A stretch of 64,000 nucleotides of DNA. It comes from JACDAN01 sp035707105. GTDB taxonomy: Bacteria > Actinomycetota > Thermoleophilia > Gaiellales > Gaiellaceae. A model generated the notes under the pieces. That model worked only from the letters and a program-made list of their open reading frames with translations, was not told the DNA's origin and did not search any database. The stretch's first letter is position 1; each line of letters starts with the position of its first letter. Positions 17,694-25,864 of this stretch are shown here, piece by piece. Location of the stretch: contig DASSUI010000024.1 in assembly GCA_035707105.1 (NCBI GenBank), forward strand, positions 1 through 64,000, in the 5' to 3' direction. The translations under genes were made by a program, and so were the position numbers.

Positions 17694-18596
17694 TTAGAAG
17701 ATCTTGTCCAGGTTCAGGAAGGCAGGCCCCAGGATGATCAGGAACATCGCGGGGAAGATGAACAGCACGGTCGGGAAGAGCATCTTGATCGGGGCCTTCA
17801 TGGCCCGCTCCTCGGCGGCCGCTTGACGCCGCAGGCGGGTGTCGGCGGCCTGCACACGCAGAATCCGGCCGAGCGAGGTGCCGAGCTGATCGGCCTGGAT
17901 GATCGCGCGCGTGAAGGACGAGAGCTCCGGCGCGTCGACCCGCTCCGACATCCGCTTGAGCGCGTCCGCCCGGCTCTCGCCGATCCGCATCTCTCCGAGC
18001 GTCAGCCCGAACTCCTCGGCCAGCGGCCCCTCCATGTGCTCAGTCAGCTTCGCGATCGCGCCGTCGAAGCCGAGGCCGGCCTCGACGCTCACTGCGAGCA
18101 GGTCGAGGGCATCGGGGAGGTCGGCACGGATCCGCTCGCGGCGGGCCTTCGCCTTCAGCGAGACGAAGTAGTCCGGCGCGATGAAGCCGCCGGCCGCGAA
18201 GGCGCCCATCAGCAGCAGCCCCATGCCCGAGCCCGTGATCGAAAGAATCAGGATCCCGAAGAGCGTCCCGCCGATGGCGAGGAAGCCCTTGGCCGCGAGG
18301 TACCCGGTCGGCGACAGGCGCCGGCCCAGGCCCGCGCCTAGCAGACGGAGTGAGATCGCCTCCATGCTCATCCGTGGGTTCGCCTTCAGCACCCACTTCG
18401 CGAACGTCTCGCGGAGCGGCTCCAGCGCGCGCTGGCGCAGCCGCTGGCGGTCGAGCGGAGACGCGATCCGGATGAAGCCGTACGTCGTCGCGCGCCGCAT
18501 CGAGCGCTCACGCTCGCGCGACGGGAGCGTCGCCACCTCGCCGAGGAGAAACACCGCTCCGGCGAGGCAGGCGATGGCGATGATCAGCAGCATCAT
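17694..18596 (-). CDS. tadC: TadC, Tad pilus inner-membrane platform protein (GspF family)
   Basis: 300 residues from ATG 18596, which follows AGGAGGAG. An N-terminal membrane helix, then the type II secretion F domain: PDALDLLAVSVEAGLGFDGAI, a conserved cytosolic block with GEMRIGESRADALKRMSERV, and AIIQADQLGTSLGRILRVQA, before two final helices. It pairs with TadB to form the platform on which the CpaF ATPase works. It lies 11 bp after tadB. The longer upstream frame is a shadow of tadB. Confidence 0.9.
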   Translation of the reverse strand: MMLLIIAIACLAGAVFLLGEVATLPSRERERSMRRATTYGFIRIASPLDRQRLRQRALEPLRETFAKWVLKANPRMSMEAISLRLLGAGLGRRLSPTGYLAAKGFLAIGGTLFGILILSITGSGMGLLLMGAFAAGGFIAPDYFVSLKAKARRERIRADLPDALDLLAVSVEAGLGFDGAIAKLTEHMEGPLAEEFGLTLGEMRIGESRADALKRMSERVDAPELSSFTRAIIQADQLGTSLGRILRVQAADTRLRRQAAAEERAMKAPIKMLFPTVLFIFPAMFLIILGPAFLNLDKIF

Positions 18597-18607
18597 GGCG
18601 GCTCCTC

Positions 18608-20491
18608 CTAGCCCTTGAACGAGACGATTCGCCTCAGGAGGAAGCTCCCGAAGGCCATCATCACCAGCATCAGGATGATCAGCTTGTGACCCGTGGACGA
18701 GTGGTACAGCGGATCCATGTACGACCGGTTCATGAGCGTGATCACGGCGGCGACGAAGAACGGGAGGCCCACGAGGACATAGGCGCCGGCGCGTCCCATC
18801 GCGGTCAGCCCCTTGATCTTCCGGATGAACTGCTGCCGCTGGCGCACCGTGTCGGCGACCATGTCGATGAGCCCGGCGAGACTGCCGCCGACCTGCCGCT
18901 GGATCGTCACGGCGGTGATCACGAACTCGAAGTTCTTCGAGCCGAGCCGTTCCGCCATCTCGGCGAGCGAGTCGTCGATCGGGCGTCCGAGCTGGGCTTC
19001 GGTCAGCACGCGCTTCAATTCCTTGCTCGCGGGCGGGCGACCCTCGTCGACGATCGTCTGGAGCCCCGTCTTGAAGCTGTGCCCGGCCTTCAGCGAGGCG
19101 GCGAGCGTGATCAGCATGTCGGGGAGCTGGTTCTCGAACGCCGTCGTCCGACGCTTGCCCTTGATCCAGACGACGAGCCACGGCACGGCGAGTCCGCCGG
19201 CCATCACGCCGACGATCACGAGCGTGCCCTGCGCGAGTACGCCCGCGACGAGCCCGGCGATCAGGCCGGCGCCGATGCTCAGATAGACGAACTCGACTGT
19301 GCGGAGCGGGACGTCGCTCCGCTCGAGAAGACGAGCGAGTGCGACCCAGTGCCGCCAGTGGCCGAAAGTCCGCTCCGTCGCGCGAAAGAGGCCCGCGGCG
19401 GCCTGCAGCCGCTCGCGCTCCTGCTTGCGCTTCGCGTGCGTCGGGCCGATGTGCGGCGCGAGCCGGCGGCGGAGCCGTGAGCCGCGCACGGACGTGAGCA
19501 CGAACGTTCCGGCGAGCAGCACGAGGAGGCCGACGAGGCCGCCGACGACCTGCGTGCCCAGAAAGCTCTCGTACGCCGTCTCGGGCAGGAGCCTCGAGGG
19601 CGCAGGGGCCTCGACGCCGGTGTCACCGGGGATCGAGAGTCGGGCGGAGCCGGCTCCGAACTTCGGCACGGAGGCATCGAGCTTGAGGGCGTCGCCGGCG
19701 CGCGCGGACGTCAGGTACTCGACGCGCCACGTGCGACGCAGCTCCGCAGCGATTCTCGCGTAGACGTTCCGAAGCTCACCGCTCGATCCGGCTCCGCGAT
19801 AGCTGCCGCCAGTGTCCCGCGCCAGCCGCCTCAGCGGGGCCGGGCTGAACTGGCGGCTCTCGATCGCAACGACGTAGACGAGAACGCCGGCCTCGCGGGC
19901 CGCGTGGATCGCGCTCTCGAGCGTGGCTGTGCTTCGGGTTTCATTGCCGTCCGTCACGACGATGACGACTCGGCCGTTGTTCGTCTCGCCGGCGAACGAC
20001 CTCGCCGACTTGACGACGCCGTCGTAGAGCGTCGTCCCCTCCACCGGGTCGACGTGCAGCGAGCCGAGCGCGCTATGGGCGTCCGCCGGCTGTGCGGAGA
20101 AGCCGGTAAGCATCACGGGACTGGTGGCGAACGTCGCGACGGCGACTCGGTCCTGCGGGTGCTTGGCCCGGACGAACGCCTGTGCGGCGGCGACCGCGTC
20201 GGCGAAGGGCTTGCCGCGCATCGACCGGGAGCGGTCGACGGCGAGCACCAAGCTCTTCGCCGCGGCGAGGTTCTCGGCTCGGTAGCCGCTGACCGGACGT
20301 CCGTTCTCCTTCAGCAGCGGCGGCTTCGCCGACGGCTGCGAGGTGACGACGCTCAGCCGGACCCGTGGAAAGGACGACGTGTCGACGCCCGAGACCTTCA
20401 CGCCGCCGTTCGCGGCCGGAACCGCGGCGAGCGCCACGGCGCCGAGCGCGATGCCGACTCGGATTCGGATGCGCCTGCGGTTCCAGCTCAT
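18608..20491 (-). CDS. tadB: vWA domain fused to TadB pilus platform protein
   Basis: 627 residues from ATG 20491, overlapping the cpaF stop by ATGA. Signal-like N-terminus (VGIALGAVALAAVPAANGG), then an exported von Willebrand A domain, about residues 78-260, with an intact MIDAS motif DRSRS at 86-90 and later VIVVTDGNE. After a membrane helix near residue 335 comes a TadB-type GspF domain: GHSFKTGLQTIVDEGRPPASKELKRV, then the IQRQVGGSLAGLIDMVADTVRQR block, and final helices. Ordinary TadB is about 280-320 residues and has no vWA. The fusion places a metal-dependent adhesion-type domain outside the membrane, joined to the pilus motor platform. Confidence 0.88.
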   Translation of the reverse strand: MSWNRRRIRIRVGIALGAVALAAVPAANGGVKVSGVDTSSFPRVRLSVVTSQPSAKPPLLKENGRPVSGYRAENLAAAKSLVLAVDRSRSMRGKPFADAVAAAQAFVRAKHPQDRVAVATFATSPVMLTGFSAQPADAHSALGSLHVDPVEGTTLYDGVVKSARSFAGETNNGRVVIVVTDGNETRSTATLESAIHAAREAGVLVYVVAIESRQFSPAPLRRLARDTGGSYRGAGSSGELRNVYARIAAELRRTWRVEYLTSARAGDALKLDASVPKFGAGSARLSIPGDTGVEAPAPSRLLPETAYESFLGTQVVGGLVGLLVLLAGTFVLTSVRGSRLRRRLAPHIGPTHAKRKQERERLQAAAGLFRATERTFGHWRHWVALARLLERSDVPLRTVEFVYLSIGAGLIAGLVAGVLAQGTLVIVGVMAGGLAVPWLVVWIKGKRRTTAFENQLPDMLITLAASLKAGHSFKTGLQTIVDEGRPPASKELKRVLTEAQLGRPIDDSLAEMAERLGSKNFEFVITAVTIQRQVGGSLAGLIDMVADTVRQRQQFIRKIKGLTAMGRAGAYVLVGLPFFVAAVITLMNRSYMDPLYHSSTGHKLIILMLVMMAFGSFLLRRIVSFKG

Positions 20492-21930
20492 CGCCCGTAC
20501 CCGGCGGCGAAGGCGGGGCGCGCGATGACGTCCTCCCGCTCGAAGAACGTCGGCGGGAGAGCGACGCCGGACGCCGCCATCTTCTCGAGGAAGTGCGGCT
20601 TGAGCCCGGTGCACGCCAGCGGCGTCAGGAGGGACAGCGTCCGTCCGGCCGCGGCCGAGTCCTCCTCCGGAGGCTTCGCGATGAAGATGTCCTGCAGGGT
20701 CACCACGTCGGACTCCATGCGGAGCACCTCGGTGATGTTCGTGATCCGGCGCGAGCCGTCGACCAGGCGGGAGATCTGGACCAGCAGGTCGAACGCGCTG
20801 GAGATCTGCTCGCGGATCGCCCGCAGGGGCAGGTCGACGCCAGCGGTGAGCACGAGGGTCTCGAGGCGGGACAGGGCGTCACGGGGGGAGTTCGCGTGGA
20901 TCGTGGTCAGCGAGCCCTCGTGGCCCGTGTTCATCGCCTGGAGCATGTCCAGCGTCTCTGCGCCGCGGACCTCGCCGACGATGATGCGGTCGGGCCGCAT
21001 GCGCAGCGCGTTCCGGACGAGCTCGCGGATGCGGACCTCGCCCTGGCCCTCGATGTTCGGCGGGCGGGCCTCGAGCGTGATGACGTGCTCCTGCTGGAGC
21101 TGGAGCTCGGCGGCGTCCTCGATCGTGACGATGCGCTCGTCGCCCGGGATGAACGCCGACACCGCGTTCAGGGTCGTCGTCTTACCGGTACCGGTACCGC
21201 CCGAGATCAGGACGTTCAGCTTCCCGCGGACGCAGGCGGCCAGGAACTGCGCCGCCTTTGCGGTCAGCGTGTCGAACGCGATCAGGTCGTCCATCGTGTA
21301 CGGGTCGCGCGAGAACTTCCGGATGGTCAGCGTCGGCCCCTTCAAGGACAGGGGCGGGATGACCGCGTTGACTCGGCTGCCGTCCGGCAGGCGCGCATCG
21401 ACCATCGGGGAAGCCTCGTCCACACGGCGCCCGATCTGCGAGACGATCTTGTCGATGATCCGGAGCAGGTGGGCGTTGTCGGCGAACGTCGCGTCCGTCC
21501 GCTCGATCTTGCCCGCCCGCTCGATGTAGATCCGGTTGAAGTTGTTGACCATGACCTCGGTCACGTCGTCGTCCCGCAGCAGCGGCTCGAGCGGGCCGTA
21601 GCCGAGGATGTCGTCCGTCAGCTCGCGGACGATCCGGCGGCGCTCCTCGCGAGTGAGGGGCGTCCGGTCGAGAGCGAGCTGCTCGGTGACGGTGCGGTGG
21701 ACCTGCTCGTGCAGGTCCTCGTTCGTCTCGGTCGTGAACAGCTGGGGACCGAGCTTGGCGATGCACGCGTGGTGGATCCGCGTCTTCAGCTCCGCGTAGG
21801 GATCGCTGTGCGGCCGCTGGGGCTCGGGCTCGCGGACCTGTGCGCCGACGAGTTGGATCGGCGCGTCGCCGTTTCCCTCGCCGGGACCGGGTCCGTTCCC
21901 TCCGCTCTTGATGCGATCGTGGAGTCCCAT
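20488..21930 (-). CDS. cpaF: CpaF/TadA pilus assembly ATPase
   Basis: 480 residues, cytosolic secretion ATPase. The GspE-type core has NGRIYIERAG-like N-domain, RIPPL-like segment (NAVIPPLSLKGPTLTIRKF), Walker A GGTGTGKTT at 244-252, an Asp box (ERIVTIEDAAELQL), and Walker B region with RMRPDRIIVGEVRGAE followed by His-box HEGSLTTIHANS. It powers assembly and possibly retraction of Flp pili. The first 40 residues are a disordered Gly/Pro segment. The start ATG 21930 lies 9 bp after cpaE. Confidence 0.95.
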   Translation of the reverse strand: MGLHDRIKSGGNGPGPGEGNGDAPIQLVGAQVREPEPQRPHSDPYAELKTRIHHACIAKLGPQLFTTETNEDLHEQVHRTVTEQLALDRTPLTREERRRIVRELTDDILGYGPLEPLLRDDDVTEVMVNNFNRIYIERAGKIERTDATFADNAHLLRIIDKIVSQIGRRVDEASPMVDARLPDGSRVNAVIPPLSLKGPTLTIRKFSRDPYTMDDLIAFDTLTAKAAQFLAACVRGKLNVLISGGTGTGKTTTLNAVSAFIPGDERIVTIEDAAELQLQQEHVITLEARPPNIEGQGEVRIRELVRNALRMRPDRIIVGEVRGAETLDMLQAMNTGHEGSLTTIHANSPRDALSRLETLVLTAGVDLPLRAIREQISSAFDLLVQISRLVDGSRRITNITEVLRMESDVVTLQDIFIAKPPEEDSAAAGRTLSLLTPLACTGLKPHFLEKMAASGVALPPTFFEREDVIARPAFAAGYGR

Positions 21931-21939
21931 CGTCGATCC

Positions 21940-23121
21940 CTAGGCCTTCGCGAGTGCGCTCTTGCGTCCCCAGCGCCTCTTCGACTGGGACGGCGACGCG
22001 GGCTGGAGGGACTTGGCCATCTCGCGCACTGCGCGCGAGAAGTCGGCCTTCGGATCGGAGACCACGGCGGGGTTGCCGCGGTTCACGGCGAGCGGAACTG
22101 CACGGTCGCTGGGGATCTCGAAGCGCACGCTCTGTTCGAGCGCCGCCTCGACCTCTCCGCGCTTCATCCCCACGTTCGTATTCGCCCGGTTGAGGACGAC
22201 GCGGATGCGCTCCGTCGGGAAGGAGAGGAGGTCGAGCGTCTGCAGGCTCAGGCGGACGTTCTTGATCGTCGGCACGTCGAGGCCGCACAGGAGCAGCAGC
22301 TCGTCCGTGCGGTCCAGCGTCGCCAGCATCGGGCCGTGGAAGAACGGCGAGGTGTCGACGACGATCATCTCGTACGACTCCTTCGCCACCTCGAGCAGCC
22401 GGCTGAGCTTCGCCTCCGTGACGAGCTCGGCGTCCTCCGGCCGGACCGGCGCGGGAAGCACCTCGACCCCGCAGGAATGCCGCGTCGTGTAGCCCGCGAG
22501 CTTCTCCGGGTCGAGCTCGCCTGGTGCGACGACCAGGTCGTAGATCGTCTTGTCGGGCTCGATCCCGAGCATGATCGCCGCGTCGCCGAACTGCAGGTCC
22601 AGGTCGAGGAGCAGCGTCTTCTTGCCGCCGTGCTTTGCAAACGCGGAGGCGAGGTTCGTCGACATGACGGTCTTACCGGTCCCGCCCTTCGGCGAGAAGA
22701 CGGTGAGGACACGTCCGTCGGCGCCCGTGCTGCTGGCCCGCGCGGTGTGGCTCGCCTTGCGGATCGCGAACACGACGTTCTCGGGCAGCTGCGGGAGCAG
22801 CAGGACGTCCGCGACGTCCGCCTCGAGGGCGGCGTCCAGGAGCCGTGACGCCTCGCCCGACGCGAGGAGGACGATGGGCGCCCGCGTGTATTCGCGGATC
22901 GCCGCGAGATCATCCTCGGGCAGCTCTGGTGAGCGCGTGGCATGCAGCACCGCCTGAAGGTGGCCGCCGGCGAGCGCGCCGGCGCCCTCCCGCACGCTCT
23001 GGCTGCGGCCGACGAGCTCGATCTCGGGGTGGCGCTCGAGCGCGTCCGCGACCTCGTTCAGCCCTTCGCAGCTGCCGGTGATGTAGATCCGCGTTCCTTC
23101 GCGGAAGCTGTGATCGCTCAT
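21940..23121 (-). CDS. cpaE: CpaE/TadZ, ParA-like pilus localisation ATPase
   Basis: 393 residues. Residues about 10-125 form an atypical receiver-like domain; residues 135-380 are a ParA/MinD domain with a deviant Walker A KGGTGKT at 145-151 and a FHGPMLATLDRTDELLLLCGLDVPTIKN region. TadZ proteins mark the polar site of Tad assembly. The start ATG 23121 overlaps the cpaB stop by one base (TAATG), indicating translational coupling. The protein ends with a basic tail (PSQSKRRWGRKSALAKA), possibly for membrane or DNA contact. Confidence 0.92.
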   Translation of the reverse strand: MSDHSFREGTRIYITGSCEGLNEVADALERHPEIELVGRSQSVREGAGALAGGHLQAVLHATRSPELPEDDLAAIREYTRAPIVLLASGEASRLLDAALEADVADVLLLPQLPENVVFAIRKASHTARASSTGADGRVLTVFSPKGGTGKTVMSTNLASAFAKHGGKKTLLLDLDLQFGDAAIMLGIEPDKTIYDLVVAPGELDPEKLAGYTTRHSCGVEVLPAPVRPEDAELVTEAKLSRLLEVAKESYEMIVVDTSPFFHGPMLATLDRTDELLLLCGLDVPTIKNVRLSLQTLDLLSFPTERIRVVLNRANTNVGMKRGEVEAALEQSVRFEIPSDRAVPLAVNRGNPAVVSDPKADFSRAVREMAKSLQPASPSQSKRRWGRKSALAKA

Positions 23122-23855
23122 TACCGTGTCCTCCCTGACCTCGCGAGACCCATGACGGATGCCGCTCCGTCGACCGTGTTGCGGCTGTCAGCTGCGTCGG
23201 TGACCGGCCGGAGCTGGAGGGTCCAGTCTCCGTGGATGAAGACGTGGAAGAGCTTCTGCGCCTGCGCGTCCGTGACCGCGAGCATCGCCGAGAACGCCTC
23301 GTCGGGCCGAGAGCCCAGCTTGCTCTCGACCGAGCCGGCGCTCGGCGCCTTCAGGACGAGCAGGTCGCGAAGAACGACCTTCGTCAGCGCCACGCCGGCA
23401 ACCTCGATGGAGCCGACGAAGTCGACGTGGTCACCCTCCTCGAGCGTCCCCATCAGCAGCTGGTGCTCATTACCGGACAGGTCGAAGGCACGCAGGCGGC
23501 CCTTGAGCTGCGCCTTGATGCCCTGCTCGCCGAGCGGGCGGAAGCGGTTGAGCGTGATCTGCTCGCCCTGGTAGATCCGCTCGGTGGCGACGAGCTGATC
23601 GATCTGCTCGGGCTCGGAGATCGCGCCGGGTACGACACTCCGCTTCGCGATCTCGACGGCGCGCAGCAGGTTCCGGTCGCCCACCTCCGAGCCGGACGTG
23701 CCGACTGCGATGTCGCGGGAGGCGACCCAGACGGGGACGAGGTCCTCGCCTTGCTGAACGCTCTTCTTGTAATTCGTGACGTAGAAGATCGTCAGCAGCG
23801 CGGCCAGCACGGCGAGCACGACTGCGATCCCGACGTTTCGAAGCCTGTATGACAT
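23121..23855 (-). CDS. cpaB: CpaB/RcpC-like pilus assembly protein (SAF domain)
   Basis: 244 residues from ATG 23855. One N-terminal membrane helix (VGIAVVLAVLAALLTIFYV), then a SAF-like domain (VWVASRDIAVGTSGSEVGDRN ... IYQGEQITLNRF) and the C-terminal RcpC/CpaB region with EGDHVDFVGSIE and a later KLFHVFIHGDWTLQLRP. In diderms CpaB works with the CpaC secretin; in this monoderm-type set there is no secretin, so it probably acts in the wall. The frame continues upstream to 23948, but that part overlaps the tadG-like gene and lacks conserved sequence. Confidence 0.88.
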   Translation of the reverse strand: MSYRLRNVGIAVVLAVLAALLTIFYVTNYKKSVQQGEDLVPVWVASRDIAVGTSGSEVGDRNLLRAVEIAKRSVVPGAISEPEQIDQLVATERIYQGEQITLNRFRPLGEQGIKAQLKGRLRAFDLSGNEHQLLMGTLEEGDHVDFVGSIEVAGVALTKVVLRDLLVLKAPSAGSVESKLGSRPDEAFSAMLAVTDAQAQKLFHVFIHGDWTLQLRPVTDAADSRNTVDGAASVMGLARSGRTR

Positions 23856-23886
23856 GGCGGCTTTCCTCTCTCCTTCTTTTCGTTCT

Positions 23887-24798
23887 CTATTCGACGAGCG
23901 AGACCGCTCGCGCTCCGAAATGTTCGCCGTCCGGTGACCCGCTTTCAATGCCTTCCCAAATCATGTCGACGAAGTAGCCCTCGATCCACGCCTTGCTGGC
24001 GCCGTTGATCGTGAAACCAGTCACGTGGAAGACGGCCCAACCGATGACGTAATACTCGAACCCTGCCCCCTGCGCCCTGGTCGCGTCGTAGACCGGAAGC
24101 AGAAGCTCGGTCTCGTCACGAATGTCCAACGCGCGGATGACGTGGGACGAATTCGGCTTCAGGCCCGGATCCGAGTAGTACCAGCGGTCCTTGTCCATCC
24201 ACGCGTCCAGGCCACCCTCGATCCAGTTACCGATGTCCTGCGAGCCCGTGCCGCCGTGCGAGGAATCGATGTTGATCAGCCGGAACGCGCCGGGCCCCGT
24301 CTTGTTGAAGTCGATCGTCGTCGGATCGTTGAAGCAGGGCGTGGGCTTGCACTGGAGCTTTTCGTGGCGCCAATCGACGGCGATCGGGGCGGCCCATTTC
24401 GCGCGACCGAGAACGCCTACCCGTGCGACGGCCCTCGCTCGCACCTTCACGGAGTCCAAGCCGAAGAGCTTGGCGAAAATCCCGGGCGCGGGCCGGCGGG
24501 CCGTGACCTCGATCGTATCGTTCTCGATCCCGGGGAATTGCACGTCCCCGGCGACGACTGCGCCGTCGTTGCGATCGGCGTAGTCCACGGCAGCAAGGCG
24601 CGCCCTTCCGACGCTCTCCGGCAGTTCCTGGGCGCCCGCAAGCGCGGCTGCGTCAGCATTCGCCTGCAGCTTGCGGTGCGCGCGATACCACGATCCGACG
24701 TCGAGCACAGCGGCGGCCATGCTCAGCAACGCGAACATGAACACGACCGTGATGACGGCCGACTGAGCTCGCTCGGATCCAAAGATGTGCCTGGTCAT
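23887..24798 (-). CDS. TadG/TadE-like pseudopilin-type protein
   Basis: 303 residues. Starts with the TadE/TadG pattern: a short basic N-terminus with SERAQSAVITVVFMFALLSMAAAVLDVGSWY, then HRKLQANADAAALAGAQELP, diagnostic for TadG-like proteins (DUF2134/TadG N-terminal). The remainder (about residues 120-303) is a larger, Trp/Asp-rich extracellular domain of unknown fold. It overlaps the tadE stop by ATGA (24795-24798). It is thought to be a minor pilus or envelope component. Confidence 0.82.
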   Translation of the reverse strand: MTRHIFGSERAQSAVITVVFMFALLSMAAAVLDVGSWYRAHRKLQANADAAALAGAQELPESVGRARLAAVDYADRNDGAVVAGDVQFPGIENDTIEVTARRPAPGIFAKLFGLDSVKVRARAVARVGVLGRAKWAAPIAVDWRHEKLQCKPTPCFNDPTTIDFNKTGPGAFRLINIDSSHGGTGSQDIGNWIEGGLDAWMDKDRWYYSDPGLKPNSSHVIRALDIRDETELLLPVYDATRAQGAGFEYYVIGWAVFHVTGFTINGASKAWIEGYFVDMIWEGIESGSPDGEHFGARAVSLVE

Positions 24799-25196
24799 TC
24801 GACTCGCTCCGTGGTTTCGCTGTTCATCCGGCCGGACTTGACGACAACGCCCAGCAGGCTGATCCGGTACGGGTAGGACGCGTGGACGCGCACCTCCTCG
24901 CCGGACTTCCAGGTCGACGTGACGTCGACGGCGAGGTCGGTCTTGTTTAGATCAGTCGCTGCGTCCTCAACCTGGTCGATGACCGCCTGCTCGGGGTCCG
25001 GCAGGTGGCGCCCGACTGCACCCTTCCTGGCACCGGCGCGGACCGCGTCCGTCAGCGTGATGTAGTTGTTGAACGCGATCCCGAACTGGATGACCCCAAA
25101 GAGCAGCAGTGCCAGCAGGGGCAGGACCAGGGCGAACTCGGCCATCGTCTGCCCGTTCTGCGCTCGAAATGAAAATCTCTTGCTGCGGTCCTTCAT
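24795..25196 (-). CDS. TadE-like pseudopilin
   Basis: 133 residues from ATG 25196; the longer frame to 25286 runs through the terminator region and is rejected. The prepilin-like region reads RAQNGQTMAEFALVLPLLALLLFGVIQFGIAF, with Glu at +5 after Gly-Gln as in Flp prepilins, followed by the TadE hallmark NNYITLTDAVRAGARKGAVG. It would be processed by a TadV-type prepilin peptidase, which is not in the window. It lies 105 bp after flp, with an intrinsic terminator between them. Confidence 0.88.
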   Translation of the reverse strand: MKDRSKRFSFRAQNGQTMAEFALVLPLLALLLFGVIQFGIAFNNYITLTDAVRAGARKGAVGRHLPDPEQAVIDQVEDAATDLNKTDLAVDVTSTWKSGEEVRVHASYPYRISLLGVVVKSGRMNSETTERVE

Positions 25197-25243
25197 TTGG
25201 GGCGAATTCCTTGCTCTCGTGACACAGTGCGTTGGACTTGCTG

Positions 25244-25292
25244 ACAAAAACAGGGGGGCGGGCTCCTCGGGCGGCGAAGAGCCCACCCGCCG
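25244..25292 (-). terminator. Intrinsic terminator/attenuator between flp and the rest of the Tad operon
   Basis: On the minus strand a 10-bp stem (GGGTGGGCTC with GAGCCCGCCC, one T-G wobble) with a 13-nt loop is followed by CCCTG and TTTTTGT at 25250-25244. It begins 10 bp after the flp stop. It would release most pilin transcripts and let a minority read into the assembly genes. One of the few T-tract terminators in the window. Confidence 0.65.
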
Positions 25293-25301
25293 AACCAGGA
25301 A

Positions 25302-25466
25302 CTAGGTGATGTAGCCGGCGACCCGGGTAACGGCTGCCTCGATGTTCCCGGAGAGGAGCGACAGAGCACCAAAGACGGCGATCGTGATTACGGCGAGGAC
25401 GACGCCGTACTCAGCCATGGTCTGTCCCTCCTCGCGCGACTGCAGCGACGCGAAGAGCTTCTGCAC
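25302..25466 (-). CDS. flp: Flp/Fap major pilin
   Basis: 54 residues from GTG 25466, six bases after AGGGAGGTG. This is the usual Flp length: a short leader ending in SREEG, then QTMAEYGVVLAVITIAVFGAL with the invariant Glu-Tyr pair of the Flp motif, and a short C-terminus. Cleavage is expected after the Gly preceding QTMAEY. The frame is open upstream to 25595, but that extension is not pilin-like. It is the first gene of the Tad operon and is followed by a terminator that should keep it the most abundant product. Confidence 0.92.
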   Translation of the reverse strand: MQKLFASLQSREEGQTMAEYGVVLAVITIAVFGALSLLSGNIEAAVTRVAGYIT

Positions 25467-25475
25467 TTGTTTCAC

Positions 25476-25864
25476 CTCCCTTCTGCTTCTCGGGCGGCAG
25501 GGCGCCGCCGCCGACGACGGGACACCGGAAAAGAAGGAGAACGTTCCGGCTTTCCTCGAGCCATTGGGTTGTGGGGCAACGCTGTAATTGCTCACGCCGA
25601 GCTACCTCTCGTTCATGGTTGTGGCGTGGCCGCGCCGCCGTTGGCTCCGCCGTTGGCTCAGATGGCGGAGTCATCGTGCGACGAGCACGCGGTGCCCATC
25701 CCTCACTCAAGTGATTGCCCGGAGGCGTTCCCCTATTCGGGGGAGTGGCGGCACGTGGCGCTCCCCGATGAGTGGCGCAGATTCCGTATGCGGCCGCGGA
25801 ACACATTGGAGATCCGCGTCGAACTGGCGGCCTCGGCGCCGAAAGAGAGATGGGAGCAAGGCAC
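25476..25864. other. Intergenic region between flp and the M15 peptidase gene
   Basis: About 390 bp between divergent genes, holding both promoters. I see a tandem GCCGTTGGCTC repeat near 25639-25662, which with GGCGGAG just downstream can form a 7-bp stem, and CCCCTATTCGGGG near 25730. No confident -10/-35 pair and no recognisable riboswitch. A 143-codon plus-strand frame covers much of it but has no good start. Confidence 0.4.

Noticed and set aside
16176..18341. 721-codon ORF on the plus strand opposite the coiled-coil gene
   Set aside because: Leu/Arg/Glu-rich shadow caused by biased codons of the coiled-coil and tadC genes; no start signal.
25596..25864. Possible c-di-AMP (ydaO) riboswitch in front of a wall peptidase
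   Set aside because: Riboswitches of this type occur before actinobacterial wall hydrolases, but I cannot find the conserved core sequences here.
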